Below are positions 1-9,845 of a DNA stretch of 64,000 bases, piece after piece. The translations under genes and the position numbers were made by a program. A model generated the notes under the pieces. The model did not search any database. It had not been told where the DNA came from and saw only the letters and a program-made list of their open reading frames with translations. This DNA comes from Solirubrobacterales bacterium. GTDB taxonomy: Bacteria > Actinomycetota > Thermoleophilia > Solirubrobacterales > JACPNS01. How positions within the stretch are numbered: position 1 is the stretch's first letter; each line of letters opens with the position of its first letter. Location: contig JACPNS010000004.1 in NCBI GenBank assembly GCA_016185345.1, positions 30,727 to 94,726 on the forward strand. The letters are read 5' to 3'.

Positions 1-491
1 GCATCGCCGAGTTCCAGGAGTTCGGTCTTGAGTTGATTGAGCAGCCGGTGGCGCCGGAGGACCTGGCGTCGATGCATCGCGTTCGTGACGCGTCGATGGT
101 TCCGATCGTGGCCGATGAGGGTGTGCGGTCGGTGGCGGATCTTGACCTGCACGTTGCCAATGGCGCGTGTGATGGCGTGGCGATCAAACTCGCTCAGGTC
201 GGCGGGATCACCAGCGCGTCGGTTCTCGCCAGCAATGCGTCGAAGGCTGGCCTGTTGACATTCGTGACGAGCACGCTTGACGGACCAGTGGGCCTAGCTG
301 CCGGACTGCACTTTGCGGCGGCGCGGGCTGACTTCTCGGTGGCCAATGGCCTCGCGACGGGTGGACTTTTCGAGGAGAGCTACGCCTTCGGGCTTCCCGA
401 CGTCGTTGATGGCGCGCTGCAGCTGACCGACGCGCCCGGGCTCGGAATCGAGCTCGACGAAGACGCGCTGCTTGATCTTTCGATCAGCTGA
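1..491 (+). CDS. menC: o-succinylbenzoate synthase, C-terminal part (truncated by window start)
   Basis: The reading frame is already open at the first bases, so only the C-terminal ~160 residues are present. It looks like an enolase-superfamily barrel: IEQPVAPED early on, then IVADEGVRSVADL (a metal-binding Asp-Glu pair) and AIKLAQVGGITSA, whose Lys fits the second catalytic lysine. In the family this enzyme dehydrates SHCHC to o-succinylbenzoate in menaquinone synthesis. Sequence alone would also allow an N-succinylamino acid racemase or a dipeptide epimerase. The menH, menD and menF genes directly downstream make MenC the best call. It converges on menH with 67 bp between the stops. Confidence 0.8.
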   Translation, partial: IAEFQEFGLELIEQPVAPEDLASMHRVRDASMVPIVADEGVRSVADLDLHVANGACDGVAIKLAQVGGITSASVLASNASKAGLLTFVTSTLDGPVGLAAGLHFAAARADFSVANGLATGGLFEESYAFGLPDVVDGALQLTDAPGLGIELDEDALLDLSIS

Positions 492-558
492 CTCAGTACC
501 CAAGCCAGAAATATTCCACAGTCGACCCCGCCGGGGCAGAGTGTGGACTAGATCCCGC

Positions 559-1305
559 TCAACCGAGCGACTCAAGGAAATCCGTCACGGCATAGGCGAC
601 CGCGGCGGGTTGCGCGAGGTGAACTCCGTGTGCCACCTCCGGCACGACGACCAGCTTCGCGCCGGGTATCTCCTCACTGAGCCTTTCCGCATGACGCGAG
701 TACGTCACGTCGCGCTCCCCCGTCATCAGGAGCGTCGGCACGGCGATCTCTCCCAGCCGATCCCACATCGGCTCATACGCGGACTGACCTAGCCCGCGCA
801 GCGCCGCGGCGAGGGCAACGGGATCCTGCCGCAGCCGATCGGGCCGTTGCTGCTCAATCAAGACCTGAGACTGCTCACCCAGCGCAGGCACGCGTTCCCA
901 GAGATTCACAAAGTCTTCGATCTTCCCTGCCTCGATCCGCGTGCTCAACGCAAAGTCGCGACTTCGGCGATCCGCACGAGCAATCGGATCCTCGATTCCG
1001 GGAATACCGCTTTCGATGATCAAGGCGGTGACGGACTCCGGCGCATTCAGGGCGAGATCAAAAGCTGCGCGTGCGCCCTGGGAATAGCCCCACACGACCG
1101 CGGGCCGTTCGATGGACTCCAAGAGGATCTCCCGGGCGAGCTCAGGTGTAGGTTCGCCACGAGTAAGCGCAGTTTCTCCATGCCCAGGCAACTCAGGAGC
1201 AACAACACTCACCCCGGCCGGTAGCTTTTCGATCGTCGCTTCCCATGACGCAGGTGTCTGCGCGAAACCATGCACGAGGACGAGCGGATAGTCGGATGCG
1301 GCCAC
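559..1305 (-). CDS. menH: alpha/beta hydrolase, probable SHCHC synthase MenH
   Basis: About 248 residues with an alpha/beta-hydrolase fold. VLVHGF is the oxyanion-hole segment, GYSQGA the nucleophile elbow (Ser), GERD the region of the acidic residue and VAHGVHL the catalytic His. MenH removes pyruvate from SEPHCHC to give SHCHC. The assignment rests on its position between menC and menD; other small esterases share the fold. The start chosen is GTG at 1305, preceded by AGGTG five bases upstream. An ATG at 1338 is in frame but would overlap the menD start codon. The gene lies head-to-head with menD, with only 11 bp between the two start codons. Confidence 0.72.
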   Translation of the reverse strand: MAASDYPLVLVHGFAQTPASWEATIEKLPAGVSVVAPELPGHGETALTRGEPTPELAREILLESIERPAVVWGYSQGARAAFDLALNAPESVTALIIESGIPGIEDPIARADRRSRDFALSTRIEAGKIEDFVNLWERVPALGEQSQVLIEQQRPDRLRQDPVALAAALRGLGQSAYEPMWDRLGEIAVPTLLMTGERDVTYSRHAERLSEEIPGAKLVVVPEVAHGVHLAQPAAVAYAVTDFLESLG

Positions 1306-1316
1306 AATCACACCTG

Positions 1317-3074
1317 ATGGATTTGACCAACGAGACATTTGCCCCGCTGCGCGTGATGATCGACGAGTTCGTTCGCGCTGGCGTTGAGTACGCGGTCGTT
1401 GCTCCGGGGTCGCGGAATGCGCCGATTGCCTATGCGATCGGCGACCACGCCGGGCTGAAAACTTGGAGCGTCGTCGACGAGCGCCAGGCGGGATTCTTTG
1501 CGCTCGGGCTGGCCAAGAGTACTGGCAAGCCGGCGATCGTCACCTGCACGTCCGGGAGCGCTGCGGCCAACCTCCACCCCGCGATCATCGAAGCTTCGCA
1601 CGCTGGTATTCCGCTGATCGTGCTCACTGCGGATCGTCCGCCCGAGCTGCGCGACGTTGGCGCAGGACAGGCGATCGATCAGATCAACCTTTACGGCGGC
1701 GCGGTGCGCTGGTTTGTCGAGGCGGGAAACCATCCGATCAGCGACCAGACCCTACGTCACTTTCGCGCGCTCGGCTCGCGGGCAGTGGCCGAAGCCACGG
1801 CGCACAACCCCGGCCCCGTGCACATCAATCTTCCGCTCCGCGAGCCGCTGTCCCCAACGGATGCGGACCTCGGCGAGGCCGTCGATTCGCTTGGTGCAGT
1901 CGGGCGCGCTGACGGCGCGTCGTGGACAGCGGAACCCGCGGCGAAGCCCGTTGCTCAGGATCTTTACAGCGCGCTGGCTGCGGCCAAGCGCCCGATCATC
2001 GTCGTCGGAGACCAACACCAGCGAGACCTTGCGCTTACGATTTCCCATCTTTCAACAGCGACCGGCATTCCAGTCTTTGCCGACTCGCTCTCGCAGTTGC
2101 GTCGGACACAGCTCGCCGAGCACTCGCCGATCGTGGCTGCGTATGACCTGATCCTGCGTTCGCAGCCGGTTCGGAAGCAACTCGTTCCCGACCTGATCGT
2201 GCGTGTCGGCGAGATGCCGACTTCGAAGCCGCTCCGCAGCTGGCTCGCAGAAGTCGATTGCCGGCAGATCGCGCTTGACCCGCGCGGCGGCTGGCGGGAC
2301 CCAACTCGCAGTGCAAGCGGCGTCTGGGTCTGCGATCCGCTGGCGACCTTCACGGGGGCGGCTGCACGCGTCGAGGGACACCTGGCTTTGACCAGATGGA
2401 CCACCGCGTGGACCGGACTCGAGCGCGCGACGCAGTCGGCGATCGATCATGCACTCAGAGAGGAAGCCTTTCCGTTTGAGCCCGCCGTGTACCGCTCGCT
2501 GATCGGCGGACTCCAGGGTGGGGCGAGCATCTTCGTTTCCTCGTCGATGCCGATCCGCGACGTCGAGTCATATGGACCGATCGGTCGCGACGATCTGAGG
2601 TACCTTTCGAACCGCGGGGCAAACGGCATTGACGGTGTGATCAGTACGGCACTTGGCGTTCGAGCGCCGTACAACTGCGACCGCGTGATCGTGCTCACCG
2701 GCGACCTGGCCTTCCTCTACGACGCCAGCGCGCTGGCAATCGCCAAGCGCCACGACATTCCGCTCACGATCGTCTGCGTCGACAACGACGGCGGTGGGAT
2801 CTTCTCGTTCTTGCCCGTGGCCGAGCATCAAGATCACTTTGAAGAGCTGATCGCAACGCCCTCGGGCGTTGACGTGGAAGCTGTCGCAAGGGCATATGGC
2901 TTTGAGTACTCAACACCTCGTGGCGTGGAGGAGCTGGCGGCAGCGGTCGAGCGGCCGGGGTTCGTGCATTTGAAGACCGATCGTGGCGCCAACAAGGCTG
3001 CTCACGATCGTGTTGCGGCGCACGTGCTCGAGTCAGTAGCTGCCGCGCTGACCGAGACAGGTGTATTTCACTGA
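1317..3074 (+). CDS. menD: SEPHCHC synthase (menaquinone biosynthesis, ThDP-dependent)
   Basis: 585 residues, close to the family norm. It joins isochorismate and 2-oxoglutarate with loss of CO2. N-terminal ThDP-enzyme features are VVAPGSRNAP, DERQAGFFALGLAKSTG and TCTSGSAAANLHPA. RPPELRDVGAGQAIDQ is typical of MenD substrate binding. The C-terminal cofactor motif runs from GDLAFLYDASAL to VDNDGGGIFSFLP. The ATG at 1317 was chosen because the next residues (MDLTNETFAPL) begin the conserved N-terminus; the frame stays open upstream only through antisense menH. No clear Shine-Dalgarno precedes it. The stop overlaps the convergent vapC stop by 7 bp. Confidence 0.95.
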   Translation: MDLTNETFAPLRVMIDEFVRAGVEYAVVAPGSRNAPIAYAIGDHAGLKTWSVVDERQAGFFALGLAKSTGKPAIVTCTSGSAAANLHPAIIEASHAGIPLIVLTADRPPELRDVGAGQAIDQINLYGGAVRWFVEAGNHPISDQTLRHFRALGSRAVAEATAHNPGPVHINLPLREPLSPTDADLGEAVDSLGAVGRADGASWTAEPAAKPVAQDLYSALAAAKRPIIVVGDQHQRDLALTISHLSTATGIPVFADSLSQLRRTQLAEHSPIVAAYDLILRSQPVRKQLVPDLIVRVGEMPTSKPLRSWLAEVDCRQIALDPRGGWRDPTRSASGVWVCDPLATFTGAAARVEGHLALTRWTTAWTGLERATQSAIDHALREEAFPFEPAVYRSLIGGLQGGASIFVSSSMPIRDVESYGPIGRDDLRYLSNRGANGIDGVISTALGVRAPYNCDRVIVLTGDLAFLYDASALAIAKRHDIPLTIVCVDNDGGGIFSFLPVAEHQDHFEELIATPSGVDVEAVARAYGFEYSTPRGVEELAAAVERPGFVHLKTDRGANKAAHDRVAAHVLESVAAALTETGVFH

Positions 3075-3526
3075 CTCTCGATCAGGAGCCGTGCCAAGTC
3101 CGACTGGTCGGATGGATCGACCCAAAGGTCGCCTGCTGCGCTGCCCAATCCCTTGTCGCGAGTGACGAGCGCCCGTGCTCCGATGCGATGTGCGGAGGCG
3201 AGGATAAGCGCGTCGCGTCCAGAGATTCGCTCGTGCGCCTCCAAGAGCGAAAGCGCATCTGACAACAACCCACGATCAAGCTCGACGATTTTGTAGGCGC
3301 TCTCGACATGACGAGCCGCGGCGAGAGCCCGATTTCTGTCGCCCCCGCGACGAGCGGTCACGCTGAACACCTCTTGGACGGATTCGAGCGAAGCGTGAGC
3401 ATCAATCCCGCCGTTGATGGCACTTGAAATCACATGTCTCGAGGCGTGACAGAGTCGCTCGTCGGATCCGGACGCGTCGAGGAACACCGTTGAGTCCAAA
3501 AGCGTCACCGTCGCGGAAGGGGCCAC
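3068..3526 (-). CDS. vapC: PIN-domain toxin, VapC family
   Basis: 152 residues with a PIN RNase layout: an N-terminal acidic strand (LLDSTVFLDA), a central Glu (SVQEVF), then GRDALILASA and a late acidic pair in VTRDKGLG. In this family the acidic residues bind Mg2+ for RNA cleavage. The GTG start shares a base with the antitoxin stop codon (TAGTG), so the two are translationally coupled. The pair sits between menD and menF on the menF strand and looks like an accessory insertion. The RNA target cannot be inferred. Confidence 0.82.
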   Translation of the reverse strand: MAPSATVTLLDSTVFLDASGSDERLCHASRHVISSAINGGIDAHASLESVQEVFSVTARRGGDRNRALAAARHVESAYKIVELDRGLLSDALSLLEAHERISGRDALILASAHRIGARALVTRDKGLGSAAGDLWVDPSDQSDLARLLIESQ

Positions 3527-3801
3527 TACGCGTCCTCGAAAACCGACGAGGTGTGCGCAGCCTCGATGTCTCGCTTCATCTGGTCAACCGAACCGAAGTC
3601 GATTGGTGGAGCTGCTGAAAGGAAGTCCAGATGAGCCTGCTGTCGCTGGGTACGAGAGGAATCTTCGAGCGCCAGGTCGATCGCAGAACGAACAAACTCG
3701 CCAACGGAAACACCCTTCGAACTGGCCGCCGAGGACAGGCGGTCCATCCGTGCGTCGTCCACAAGCACTTGCAGTCTGTTGTTGAGCGTAGACATGCTCA
3801 T
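3526..3801 (-). CDS. vapB: ribbon-helix-helix antitoxin, VapB-like
   Basis: 91 residues. The N-terminus (STLNNRLQVLVDDARMDRL, then SKGVSVGEFVRSAIDLAL) has the strand-helix-helix spacing of ribbon-helix-helix DNA binders. The acidic, flexible C-terminus is where such antitoxins wrap the toxin. Two in-frame ATGs exist at 3801 and 3795, and both lie inside a CATGCT-N8-AGCATG inverted repeat. That is the expected arrangement for autorepression by the VapBC complex. It starts 23 bp after menF on the same strand. Confidence 0.78.
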   Translation of the reverse strand: MSMSTLNNRLQVLVDDARMDRLSSAASSKGVSVGEFVRSAIDLALEDSSRTQRQQAHLDFLSAAPPIDFGSVDQMKRDIEAAHTSSVFEDA

Positions 3802-3812
3802 ACATTAGCATG
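3793..3812. promoter_or_regulatory. candidate vapBC operator (inverted repeat)
   Basis: CATGCT and AGCATG form a perfect 6-bp inverted repeat around an 8-bp spacer. It covers both possible antitoxin start codons and the end of the candidate -10 element. Ribbon-helix-helix antitoxins usually bind such sites at their own start. Binding is inferred. Confidence 0.5.
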
Positions 3813-3828
3813 TTTTTGCTCAGGTCAA
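3802..3828 (-). promoter_or_regulatory. candidate vapBC promoter
   Basis: On the minus strand TTGACC (3823-3828) is followed after 15 bases by TAATGT (3802-3807). The -35 overlaps the menF stop and the -10 overlaps the inverted repeat. Transcription would start near the second ATG (3795), giving an almost leaderless message. The spacing is shorter than ideal, so this is tentative. Confidence 0.3.
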
Positions 3829-5324
3829 GAAAGTGCCAACACGGGCAAAAGCGCCTGGAGTTTGGTTTCAGTCTCGGCCAACTCAGCAGCCGGGTCCGAA
3901 TCTCCAACGATTCCGCAGCCTGCGAACAGCCGCGCCTGCGGCCCTTCAATCAACGCGCTACGCAAGGCCACGTGGAACTCACCGTCCTCGAACAGGTCTG
4001 TCCACCCCACGCCGCCTGTGTACCAACCACGGTCGAAGCCTTCGAGCGCCTTGATGCGGTCGCGCACGTCGCCCCATGGCTCGCCGCCGACCGCCGGAGT
4101 TGGGTGCAGGAAGCCGGCGAGTTCAATGACTGGCCGAGGCTCCGTGAGCTGAGCGCGGATTGGTGTTGCCAGGTGCTGGATGTTCTTGAACTTCACGAGC
4201 TCCGGGGATTCGCCCGCGGAGATCCACGCCGAGTAGCGACCGAGCGTGCGCTCAATTCGCTCGACCACGATGGCGTGCTCCTGACGGTTCTTGTCGCTCA
4301 TCATCAGCTGGGTGCCGAGGTGGGCGTCGGTCTCGGGGTCCGCACCGCGGCGCATCGAGCCGGCCAGCGCCATGGTCGAGGCACGTCGTCCTTCGCGGCG
4401 GATCAACAGTTCAGGTGATGCGCCGAGGAAGGTCCTCTGACCCTGACCGAGCGCGAACGTCGTGCACTCCGGGAAGGCCGCTTCAAGGCCACGCACAGCA
4501 TTGAACGGATCTATCGCCATTTCGCGTCGCAGATTCACTTCCCGCGCAAGAACGATCTTCTCGTACTTGCCAATCTGAATCTGCTTGGAAGCATCTTCGA
4601 CCGCGCGTTCGAAGTGTTCGGGAGAGGCCACAGAGCTGACAACTGCGGGTCCCGGTCGCGGCACGAACAGACTGGGCGCGAGGTCTTCGTCGAGGCGTAA
4701 TTGCTCTACGGTGCGTTCGACTGCGTCCATCGTTCGCGCCACGGTGTCGCCCGGAGACATCTGAAGATTGAGCGTCAAACGAGCCTGCGGGTTCGCCCCG
4801 CCGCGACGAACGATCGAAGCTTGTGGCAGGACGAGTTCGCTTGACGGGTAGTCACGCCAGAGGTCCGACTGAACTTCGGAGTCCAGAAACGCGAATCCGC
4901 CGACCCAGACGATTCCCGATCCCGATGGTGCATCTGGATCGTTGAACAGATCATCAATGAGGGCGGCCTCGAGGGCTTCTCCACAGGCTTCGGCAAGTCC
5001 GTCGAACCGTTGATCGCTCGCAGCAACGATGCTCTGAGTCCGGCCCAGCGTCGCAAGCACAAAATCGTCGCGAGCGGGCTGGGAGAACACAGACCAATCA
5101 ACCTGCTGCAGCGCGGTTCCTTTTATGTGCGCCAACGGGTCGATCCCGGCCGGAAGGCGAACCGTGACTGATGCGACTACGGAGCGACTGCGGGTGCTGG
5201 CAAGGGTGAGGGCCTCTTCGGCACGCTCCGCCAGCCGCGCGTAAGCAGCCGCGTCAAACCCGTGCGAGACCCCCGGGGGCGCGGACCGGCCTGACGCCCG
5301 CCTCGCTCGCCCCCAGAAAACCAT
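3825..5324 (-). CDS. menF: isochorismate synthase
   Basis: 499 residues of the chorismate-utilising family. It converts chorismate to isochorismate, the entry to menaquinone (or siderophore) synthesis. Visible signatures in the C-terminal catalytic domain are KIVLAREVNL, FLGASPELLI, LAGSMRRGADPETD, HPTPAVGGEP and YTGGVGW, followed by FAGCGIVGDSDP with the Mg-binding acidic residues. The gene follows ilvN by 8 bp and precedes vapB, so it probably shares the ilvBN transcript. Nearby menD, menH and menC favour menaquinone over siderophore use. Confidence 0.92.
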   Translation of the reverse strand: MVFWGRARRASGRSAPPGVSHGFDAAAYARLAERAEEALTLASTRSRSVVASVTVRLPAGIDPLAHIKGTALQQVDWSVFSQPARDDFVLATLGRTQSIVAASDQRFDGLAEACGEALEAALIDDLFNDPDAPSGSGIVWVGGFAFLDSEVQSDLWRDYPSSELVLPQASIVRRGGANPQARLTLNLQMSPGDTVARTMDAVERTVEQLRLDEDLAPSLFVPRPGPAVVSSVASPEHFERAVEDASKQIQIGKYEKIVLAREVNLRREMAIDPFNAVRGLEAAFPECTTFALGQGQRTFLGASPELLIRREGRRASTMALAGSMRRGADPETDAHLGTQLMMSDKNRQEHAIVVERIERTLGRYSAWISAGESPELVKFKNIQHLATPIRAQLTEPRPVIELAGFLHPTPAVGGEPWGDVRDRIKALEGFDRGWYTGGVGWTDLFEDGEFHVALRSALIEGPQARLFAGCGIVGDSDPAAELAETETKLQALLPVLALS

Positions 5325-5332
5325 CGCTCAGA

Positions 5333-5890
5333 TCAGGTCGTGTGCCGTCCGCGCTGCACGGCGATCTCGCCGGTGCGGACCATCTCGATCAGGCCGAAGG
5401 GCCGCACGAGCGACTCAAATGCCTCGATCTTCTCGTCGCTACCCGTCACTTCAACGGTGATCGACTTTCGGGCCACGTCAACGACGCGGCCATGGAAGAT
5501 CTCCGACAGCTGACTGATCTCCTGACGCGTGTGAGCGTCGGCGTCAATCTTGAAGAGCGCGAGCTCGCGAGCCACGGTGTCGTGCGGCTCGAGGTCGCGG
5601 ATCTTCAGCACGTGAACAAGCTTGTGCAGCTGCTTGGTCACCTGGTCGATCGGGTGCTCTGCACCGTCGATCGTCAGCGTGATGCGCGAGATCTTGTCGT
5701 CGTCGGTCGGACCGACGGCAAGCGTGTTGATGTTGTAGCCGCGACGCGCGAACAGTCCGCTGATGCGGGCGAGCACACCGGGCTCGTTCTCCACGAGAAT
5801 CGAGAGGACGTGCTTGCGGCCCATGATGCGCTGGCCGGTTGCCTGCAGGTCGGAGAGGCTGAATACTTCTTTGGTTCCTGGATCGCCCAT
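5333..5890 (-). CDS. ilvN: acetolactate synthase small (regulatory) subunit
   Basis: 185 residues. An N-terminal ACT domain is clear (HVLSILVENEPGVLARISGL, then GYNINTLAVGPT); the C-terminal half matches the usual ALS_ss_C region. The subunit activates IlvB and carries valine feedback control in the family. A ~22-residue N-terminal extension precedes the ACT domain, so the true start could be the internal ATG at GRKHVLSIL. The first ATG is separated from the ilvB stop by one base, which favours coupled translation from it. Confidence 0.93.
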   Translation of the reverse strand: MGDPGTKEVFSLSDLQATGQRIMGRKHVLSILVENEPGVLARISGLFARRGYNINTLAVGPTDDDKISRITLTIDGAEHPIDQVTKQLHKLVHVLKIRDLEPHDTVARELALFKIDADAHTRQEISQLSEIFHGRVVDVARKSITVEVTGSDEKIEAFESLVRPFGLIEMVRTGEIAVQRGRHTT

Positions 5891-5891
5891 G

Positions 5892-7568
<1,677 letters not shown>

Positions 7569-7762
7569 CTTCAGTCCCTCCTTTCAATCTCCGCCCACGG
7601 AGTTTCCGCGGTGCGCGAGACATCAATGCGTTGGCCTCGTGTGAGTTCCACACTCGACCCTCAGGTGCCAGCCCCGACGCGCGTGGTGTTCGCGGGTCGC
7701 AACTGACCAAACGTTTGCGCTGCCATTCGCTTTGAGGGGCGAACGCGGCGCGTCTGAACAGA
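7569..7762. other. ilvB upstream region, nothing decisive seen
   Basis: This non-coding stretch lies between ilvB and the divergent secreted-protein gene. It contains the ilvB Shine-Dalgarno and a short GTGTG-N5-CACAC inverted repeat at about 7639-7653. I found no leader peptide rich in Ile, Val or Leu codons and no T-box core, so classic attenuation is not evident. Confidence 0.4.
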
Positions 7763-7817
7763 CTACAGACTTCGGCAGGCTGGACGGCCAGCGTTAGCTG
7801 GCCTGCAAGATCTGTAG
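7763..7817. promoter_or_regulatory. strong two-tier stem-loop before the secreted-protein gene
   Basis: An outer 7-bp stem (CTACAGA 7763-7769 with TCTGTAG 7811-7817) encloses a perfect 7-bp hairpin, GGCCAGC-GTTA-GCTGGCC (7786-7803). The structure ends 9 bp before the ATG at 7827 and leaves little room for a ribosome site. It has no T-tract, so a 5'-leader or operator role is likelier than termination. Confidence 0.45.
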
Positions 7818-7826
7818 GCTGACGGA

Positions 7827-9143
7827 ATGTTCACTTCGCTCAGGTTTCGCACACTACTGCTCGCTCTCATCATCGTCGGCACAGCCTCCTTCGCCAGCAG
7901 CGCGGCGGCCAGCGTCGCCTACATCGATGCGAACGAAGTCTGGGTCAGCTCGGACGACGGTTCGCGGAAGGTGAGGCTCTCAGCTGGCGAGGGCGACTGG
8001 CGCGAAGTGGCGCAGTCCGACCAGGGCTACATCCTCGCTACGCGCAGAGAATCCGGAAAGATCTCGCAGCTGGCGTCTTTCACGATTTGGGACCCGACGG
8101 GGAAGCTCATTCACTTCGGCAGTCTTTCGGGGGACATTGACGGTTCTGGAAGCAACGTTTACCCATTGAGCCTTGACATCACGCCAAGCGGAGGCAACTT
8201 CGTCTATGGCTACTCCCGCTATCGGTCTGGGCCGCCTTCATCCTTGGTCAAAGGCATCTATCTGAAAGTTTCGTCGGATGCTTCGACGGGCGTTCCGCTT
8301 TCACTCACCTCCGGGGAGTACCCGACGCTGGTTGGCACTCGCATCGTCGCCCGGCTCGGCAGTTCAACAGTCGGCGTACAGGATCCCAGCTCGATCGGAT
8401 CCGACACCTTCAATCCGTGGATTTCATACAACACGTCGCTCCCCCAACTTTCCGGTCTTGAGGTGAACAGGACCGACGTCTCGGCAACTGGCTTGATCTC
8501 CGCGGCCGAGATGATGGACAGTAGTTTCAATACCGCCAAGATCATCGTTGGCAAGTGGAGTGCTTTTGCTGGCGACTACTTGACGACCCTTGTTGACGAC
8601 TGCTTCCTGCCATCGGCCGGCGCGCCAAGGGACATCAGTGTTTCGCAGGATGGCTCCACACTCACGTGGCGCGATTCCCGCGGAGTTGTTGTCGCCGGAG
8701 CCCCCGACTTCTCGGGGCCGAGCGACTGCACGCTGACCCGTGCACCGTCAGTCATCTCGGCAACCGGCATTTACCCCTCTTACGGCCCCTTCAACGTCCC
8801 GGCCGCGGCGGCGCCCGTGACCTCAAAGCCAAAAGTCACCGTCGGGAAGACGATCAAGCTCAATTCCCTCAAGTCCGGCTTGAAGATCGCCATCACGTCC
8901 GCGGTCGCTGGCAAAGCAAAGGTGACCCTCACGATCAAGCCATCGAAGGTCGGCAAGAAGGGCAAAAAGCTGATCACGCTTGCGTCCGGCTCAGCCAGCG
9001 TTGCGGCGGGCGTCCCGAAGAAGATCAAGCTCAAGTTCACATCTGCGGGCAAGAAGCTGAAGAGAAAGCTCAAGGGCAAGAAGGCGACGCTCACCGTCAC
9101 CGTTGGCGGTCAGAAGACCACCAAGACCGTCAAGCTCAAATAG
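7827..9143 (+). CDS. secreted hypothetical protein with Lys-rich beta C-terminal domain
   Basis: 438 residues. A Sec signal peptide is clear (RFRTLLLALIIVGTASFASS, cleavage near SSAAA). The middle (~30-320) is beta-rich, with SYIDANEVWVSSDDG-like repeats (here VAYIDANEVWVSSDDG) reminiscent of a propeller, though no family is certain. After a PAAAAP linker, the last ~100 residues are extremely Lys-rich beta sequence (KPSKVGKKGKKLI, KKLKRKLKGKKATLTVTVGG). Tails of this kind recur in secreted proteins of Thermoleophilia; see also the gene at 55050. A surface role is inferred; no enzyme activity can be assigned. Confidence 0.75.
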   Translation: MFTSLRFRTLLLALIIVGTASFASSAAASVAYIDANEVWVSSDDGSRKVRLSAGEGDWREVAQSDQGYILATRRESGKISQLASFTIWDPTGKLIHFGSLSGDIDGSGSNVYPLSLDITPSGGNFVYGYSRYRSGPPSSLVKGIYLKVSSDASTGVPLSLTSGEYPTLVGTRIVARLGSSTVGVQDPSSIGSDTFNPWISYNTSLPQLSGLEVNRTDVSATGLISAAEMMDSSFNTAKIIVGKWSAFAGDYLTTLVDDCFLPSAGAPRDISVSQDGSTLTWRDSRGVVVAGAPDFSGPSDCTLTRAPSVISATGIYPSYGPFNVPAAAAPVTSKPKVTVGKTIKLNSLKSGLKIAITSAVAGKAKVTLTIKPSKVGKKGKKLITLASGSASVAAGVPKKIKLKFTSAGKKLKRKLKGKKATLTVTVGGQKTTKTVKLK

Positions 9144-9180
9144 TCCAGACGGCAGTCGGGAGGGCCGGCAATCTTGGCGG

Positions 9181-9536
9181 ATGATTCGTTCCCTCAAGAT
9201 TCGCCAACTTGCTCCGTACCTTGTCGTCATCGCCGCCCTGTTCGCCTTGACCGGTGCGCAGGCAACTGCCGCCCCGAGCGCCTTTAAGTTCAAGCCCAAG
9301 AACACGAACGAGGGCCAGAAGGTCACGGTCCTGGGCACGGGCTACACGAAGAAGACGGCAAGTTCACCGCGATAGCAGAGGTCTTCATCAGCGACACCGT
9401 GCCGACCACTGGTGCGACCAAAGAAGCCTGTGCGGGCTCTCCGTAGCCGCCTTTCGAGGACGGCACATGCTGATCGATGGACTTCAACAGCGGGATCGAA
9501 GACGAGACTCCCGACGAGAACGAACCGGACGCCTAG
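9181..9536 (+). pseudogene. decayed small secreted protein gene
   Basis: An ATG at 9181 opens a good signal peptide (LAPYLVVIAALFALTGAQAT) and a beta-like start (FKFKPKNTNEGQKVTVLGTG). It then stops after 64 codons. Moving one base at about 9356 gives a sensible continuation (GKFTAIAEVFISDTVPTTG, then EACAGSP) to a TAG at 9444. After another in-frame stop, the same frame ends with the acidic tail DFNSGIEDETPDENEPDA and TAG at 9534. The pieces look like one protein broken by a frameshift and two stops. Sequencing error cannot be excluded. Confidence 0.5.
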
Positions 9537-9829
9537 ACCGACTCTTCGTCGACGACTTGATAGCCCTTCGGGGCGATCAACTCATCTGGATACGCAAGGT
9601 CCTCGCCGCAGCGCAGGCAGACCTGCGTGGTGATCGGCACCACGGCGTTGCAGTTCGGGCACTCACGCCGCGGGTCGTACTTCTCGGTCCTGAAAAGAAT
9701 CGCCGCTACAAGCCCGATAACCGGCAGCACCGTGCCGATCACGAACCAGAGGAACAACGACATGCCTTTGTACTTGCCGACGCAAGCCGTGATCAAGCCG
9801 AAGACGAGTGGAACTAGCGCGTACTGCAT
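9533..9829 (-). CDS. small membrane protein with zinc ribbon
   Basis: 98 residues. Two hydrophobic segments (about 3-17 and 24-45) are followed by a CPNC...CLRCG zinc-ribbon knuckle pair and a short acidic tail. It starts 16 bp after gatB on the same strand and is probably the last gene of the pcrA-folD-gatCAB operon. No function can be assigned. Its stop overlaps the end of the decayed gene by a few bases. Confidence 0.7.
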   Translation of the reverse strand: MQYALVPLVFGLITACVGKYKGMSLFLWFVIGTVLPVIGLVAAILFRTEKYDPRRECPNCNAVVPITTQVCLRCGEDLAYPDELIAPKGYQVVDEESV

Positions 9830-9845
9830 ACCGCTGTGAGGCTAG

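Noticed and set aside
1245..1316. N-terminal extension of MenD
   Set aside because: It lies antisense to menH, has no MenD homology and would overlap menH fully.
7569..7762. Attenuator leader peptide or T-box for ilvB
   Set aside because: The short minus-strand frame starting near 7725 is not enriched in Ile, Val or Leu codons, and no T-box core or terminator/antiterminator pair was seen.
9350..9360. Programmed frameshift in the small secreted-protein gene
   Set aside because: There is no slippery heptamer or downstream structure, and two further in-frame stops follow; decay is simpler.
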